From a virus: a DNA stretch of 28,673 nucleotides. Position numbers and translations under genes: made by a program. The notes under the pieces are model-generated. The model made no database searches, had not been told where the DNA came from, and saw only the letters and a list, made by a program, of their open reading frames with translations. The stretch is taken from positions 1 through 28,673 of the IMG/VR virus record IMGVR_UViG_3300025694_000022. One strand, given 5' to 3'. This document shows positions 26,929-28,673 of the stretch, piece by piece (position 1 is the stretch's first letter; each line of letters opens with the position of its first letter).

Positions 26929-27638
26929 TGGCATACACATTAGATAATTTAAGAACTGATATTAGAGGATATACAGAAGTAGATAATGGATCAACAACTC
27001 CAAAAGTTTTAACTGATTCTGTTTTAAATACAATTATTGTAAACGCAGAAAATTCTATTTACAGACAAATAGACACTGACCAAAGTGTATTTTATGCAAC
27101 CTCTCAAACCATTATAGGAAATAGATATGTAACAATTCCTGCTGATTTAAGATTTATTAGATACGCTCAACTTAAAGACAAAGCTGGAAATCAAGTATAT
27201 TTAGAACAAAGAGACACAAGTTTTATAGCCGAATATTATTCTACACCTGGAACTTCAGCTGTAGATATTCCTAAATACTATGCTAATTGGGATGAAGAAT
27301 TTTGGGTATTAGCTCCTACTCCTGATAAAAACTACGATATTACTTTGTGTTATGATAGAGAACCAGAAACTATTACAGACACTACAAGTAGTCCCGCTCC
27401 AGCCACAGTAGGTACTTATCTGTCAAACAAATATCAAGATTTACTTTTGTATGCTTGTCTGGTAAATACATATGCGTACTTGAAAGGCCCGCAGGATATG
27501 TTACAATACTACCAACAAGCTTTTAATCAAGCATTAGAATCGTACGCTATCGAGCAAATCGGTAATAGACGCAGAGACGAATATCAAGATGGTGAAGTTC
27601 GCGCTCAACTTAACGTTAAACCACCATCAAGTAATTAA
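26928..27638 (+). CDS. Head-tail adaptor, SU10-type candidate (236 aa)
   Basis: The pattern MAYTLDNLRTDIRGYTEVDN, VLNTIIVNAENSIYRQIDTD, RYVTIPADLRFIRYAQLKD, YWANWDE-like YYANWDEEFWVLAPTPDKNY and LYACLVNTYAYLKGPQDMLQ fits the adaptor family described for phage SU10 in my memory. It would sit between portal and tail. The C-terminal helix ends RRRDEYQDGEVRAQLN. It is coupled by a one-base overlap to the previous gene. Confidence 0.7.
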   Translation: MAYTLDNLRTDIRGYTEVDNGSTTPKVLTDSVLNTIIVNAENSIYRQIDTDQSVFYATSQTIIGNRYVTIPADLRFIRYAQLKDKAGNQVYLEQRDTSFIAEYYSTPGTSAVDIPKYYANWDEEFWVLAPTPDKNYDITLCYDREPETITDTTSSPAPATVGTYLSNKYQDLLLYACLVNTYAYLKGPQDMLQYYQQAFNQALESYAIEQIGNRRRDEYQDGEVRAQLNVKPPSSN

Positions 27639-27652
27639 GGAGATAAAAGAAT

Positions 27653-28096
27653 ATGGCAAATATAATACCAAATAGTTTTAGAGGTGCTCTATTCGAAGCT
27701 AATCATAATTTTAAAGCTTCGGGTGGAAACAACTTTAGCATATCTTTATATACAACTAATCCTTATTCAACAGCATCAACAGTTGCCTTGTTAGGAACAG
27801 GTAACGGTGAAGTAAGTACAGTTGGTACTAACTATTCTGTAAAAGCATTAACAAGACTTGGAGTTGCTTCTTCAACAGCAGTTGCTTCAGTTGACTTTGA
27901 TAATGTTAGTTATACTTCAGCATCTTTCACTGCAGCTTTTGCAGCGATTTACAATACAGATACAGTTGATGGGACAGCAAATAGATTAGTAGTGGTTTTA
28001 GATTTTGGTGGTAACAAGACAGCAACGAATGGTACTTTTACTATTACGTTTCCTGATCCTGCTACACCTGCTAATGCAATTATTAGTATGAGTTAA
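27653..28096 (+). CDS. Beta-rich tail/virion protein (147 aa)
   Basis: It begins MANIIPNSFRGALFEANHNF, then NFSISLYTTNPYSTASTVAL and ends FTITFPDPATPANAIISM. The family MANIIPNSFK-ALL ... LYTT is common in marine and lambda-like phages as a small virion protein with no assigned role. Strand-rich, low charge; AAGGAGA precedes the ATG. A tail or fibre-base protein is likely. Confidence 0.75.
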   Translation: MANIIPNSFRGALFEANHNFKASGGNNFSISLYTTNPYSTASTVALLGTGNGEVSTVGTNYSVKALTRLGVASSTAVASVDFDNVSYTSASFTAAFAAIYNTDTVDGTANRLVVVLDFGGNKTATNGTFTITFPDPATPANAIISMS

Positions 28097-28107
28097 GGAT
28101 AAAATTT

Positions 28108-28491
28108 ATGGCGTTGATAATAAACGACAGAGTAAAAGTAACAAGCACAACTACTGGTACAGGTGCAATGGCACTTGGAGCAGCAGTAACTGGTTTTGAA
28201 ACTTTTGCACAAGGAATAGGAAACAGCAATACGACTTACTATTGTATCTTTAATCAAGGTACAACAGAGTTTGAAGTTGGACTTGGAACATTAGATGGGT
28301 CAAGTGCAAACTTAACTAGAACTACAGTTATCTCCAGTTCTAATTCAGATGCAGCTGTTAACTTTACTAGTGGTACAAAAGATGTATTCTGTACTTTACC
28401 AGCAAGTAAATCGGTTTATCTGGACGCAACAGGTACACCAGTAGGAGCAGCTTCTGCAGGTTTTGCATTAGCAATGGCGGTTGCATTATAA
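28108..28491 (+). CDS. Beta-rich structural protein (127 aa)
   Basis: The pattern MALIINDRVKVTSTTTGTGA, TGFETFAQGIGNSNTTYYCI, TTEFEVGLGTLDGSSANLTR and AVNFTSGTKDVFCTLPASKS with VYLDA recurs as a domain in phage tail fibres and baseplate parts; here it is a separate protein. It is probably part of the host-contact apparatus. The ribosome site is AAGGATAA-like. Confidence 0.75.
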   Translation: MALIINDRVKVTSTTTGTGAMALGAAVTGFETFAQGIGNSNTTYYCIFNQGTTEFEVGLGTLDGSSANLTRTTVISSSNSDAAVNFTSGTKDVFCTLPASKSVYLDATGTPVGAASAGFALAMAVAL

Positions 28492-28504
28492 ATAGGAAAA
28501 AAAT

Positions 28505-28673
28505 ATGGCACAAAATTTTAGAAATAACTTACAAAGAAACGTTGGGACAGCTCCTGTTACTTTAATAACAGGTGGAGACTTTGATGCTGTTATTGGTATC
28601 AGAATCTGTAACACTAGCGCTTCTACTGTCTTGGCTAGTTGTCAGATTGTAAATGGAGGAAACGATCACTTTC
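28505..28673 (+). CDS. Start of a virion protein running off the right edge
   Basis: The visible part, 56 residues, reads MAQNFRNNLQRNVGTAPVTL then ITGGDFDAVIGIRICNTS. I recognise the MAQNFRNYLQRNVGT start from marine phages (small beta-rich virion protein). AGGA precedes the ATG. The end of the gene is outside the window. Confidence 0.75.
   Translation, partial: MAQNFRNNLQRNVGTAPVTLITGGDFDAVIGIRICNTSASTVLASCQIVNGGNDHF

Noticed and set aside
1-28673. CRISPR array, tRNA or rRNA genes
   Set aside because: No regularly spaced repeats of CRISPR length and no cloverleaf or rRNA-like sequence were recognised; the dispersed repeats are irregularly spaced.

Overview
The window is part of an AT-rich tailed-phage genome. 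The gene set is that of a marine phage: small and large terminase, portal, scaffold, HK97-type major capsid protein, adaptor-like proteins, a GroES-like co-chaperonin, and many short conserved proteins of the kind seen in uncultured marine (pelagiphage-like) phage contigs. A SAR11-type or other alphaproteobacterial host is likely, but this rests on family resemblance and base composition, not on a host marker. No integrase, tRNA, rRNA or CRISPR array was seen, and no DNA or RNA polymerase lies inside the window.

Layout. (1) 1-3934, + strand: a tightly packed set of small genes with ATGA or TAATG overlaps. It includes a membrane-anchored coiled-coil protein, zinc-ribbon proteins, a ribbon-helix-helix-like protein, a free-standing LAGLIDADG endonuclease, a tiny lipoprotein and a PD-(D/E)XK exonuclease of the RecB/MGME1 type. 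(2) 3935-4307: a gene-free control region with six TGGCACA heptamers and several perfect palindromes. (3) 4308-4806: two small + genes. (4) 4812-7466, - strand: the small terminase, then an operon-like run ending in a gp88/DUF7227-like protein and a Cys-rich protein. (5) 7538-8761, + strand: a coiled-coil protein, a small protein and a VRR-NUC-like nuclease with a hairpin over its start codon. (6) 8762-11289: two - strand modules (8997-9299 and 9532-10867), separated and bordered by GC-rich gaps that carry a dispersed repeat family. (7) 11290-28673, + strand: the morphogenesis block, in the order large terminase, Hint-domain virion protein, portal, a cluster of very basic small proteins, GroES, scaffold, capsid, decoration-like proteins, a cupredoxin-adaptor fusion, an SU10-type adaptor and tail/fibre-type proteins. 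The block runs off the right edge.

How it works together. The right half builds and fills the head: the terminase and portal package DNA, the scaffold and GroES assist folding of the 301-residue capsid protein, and strong hairpins after the capsid gene and after a decoration-like gene probably set expression ratios. The left and middle parts are accessory or early functions (nucleases, small DNA-binding and zinc proteins).

The most unusual feature is the block of about 6 kb that separates terS (- strand) from terL (+ strand). It is subdivided into short modules of opposite orientation. Its gaps carry five same-oriented copies of GCTCGY-N7-GGGCCCACCC plus TGTCR-N3-YGACA-type palindromes. This looks like a cassette-exchange or packaging-site region and is my best candidate for something undescribed.
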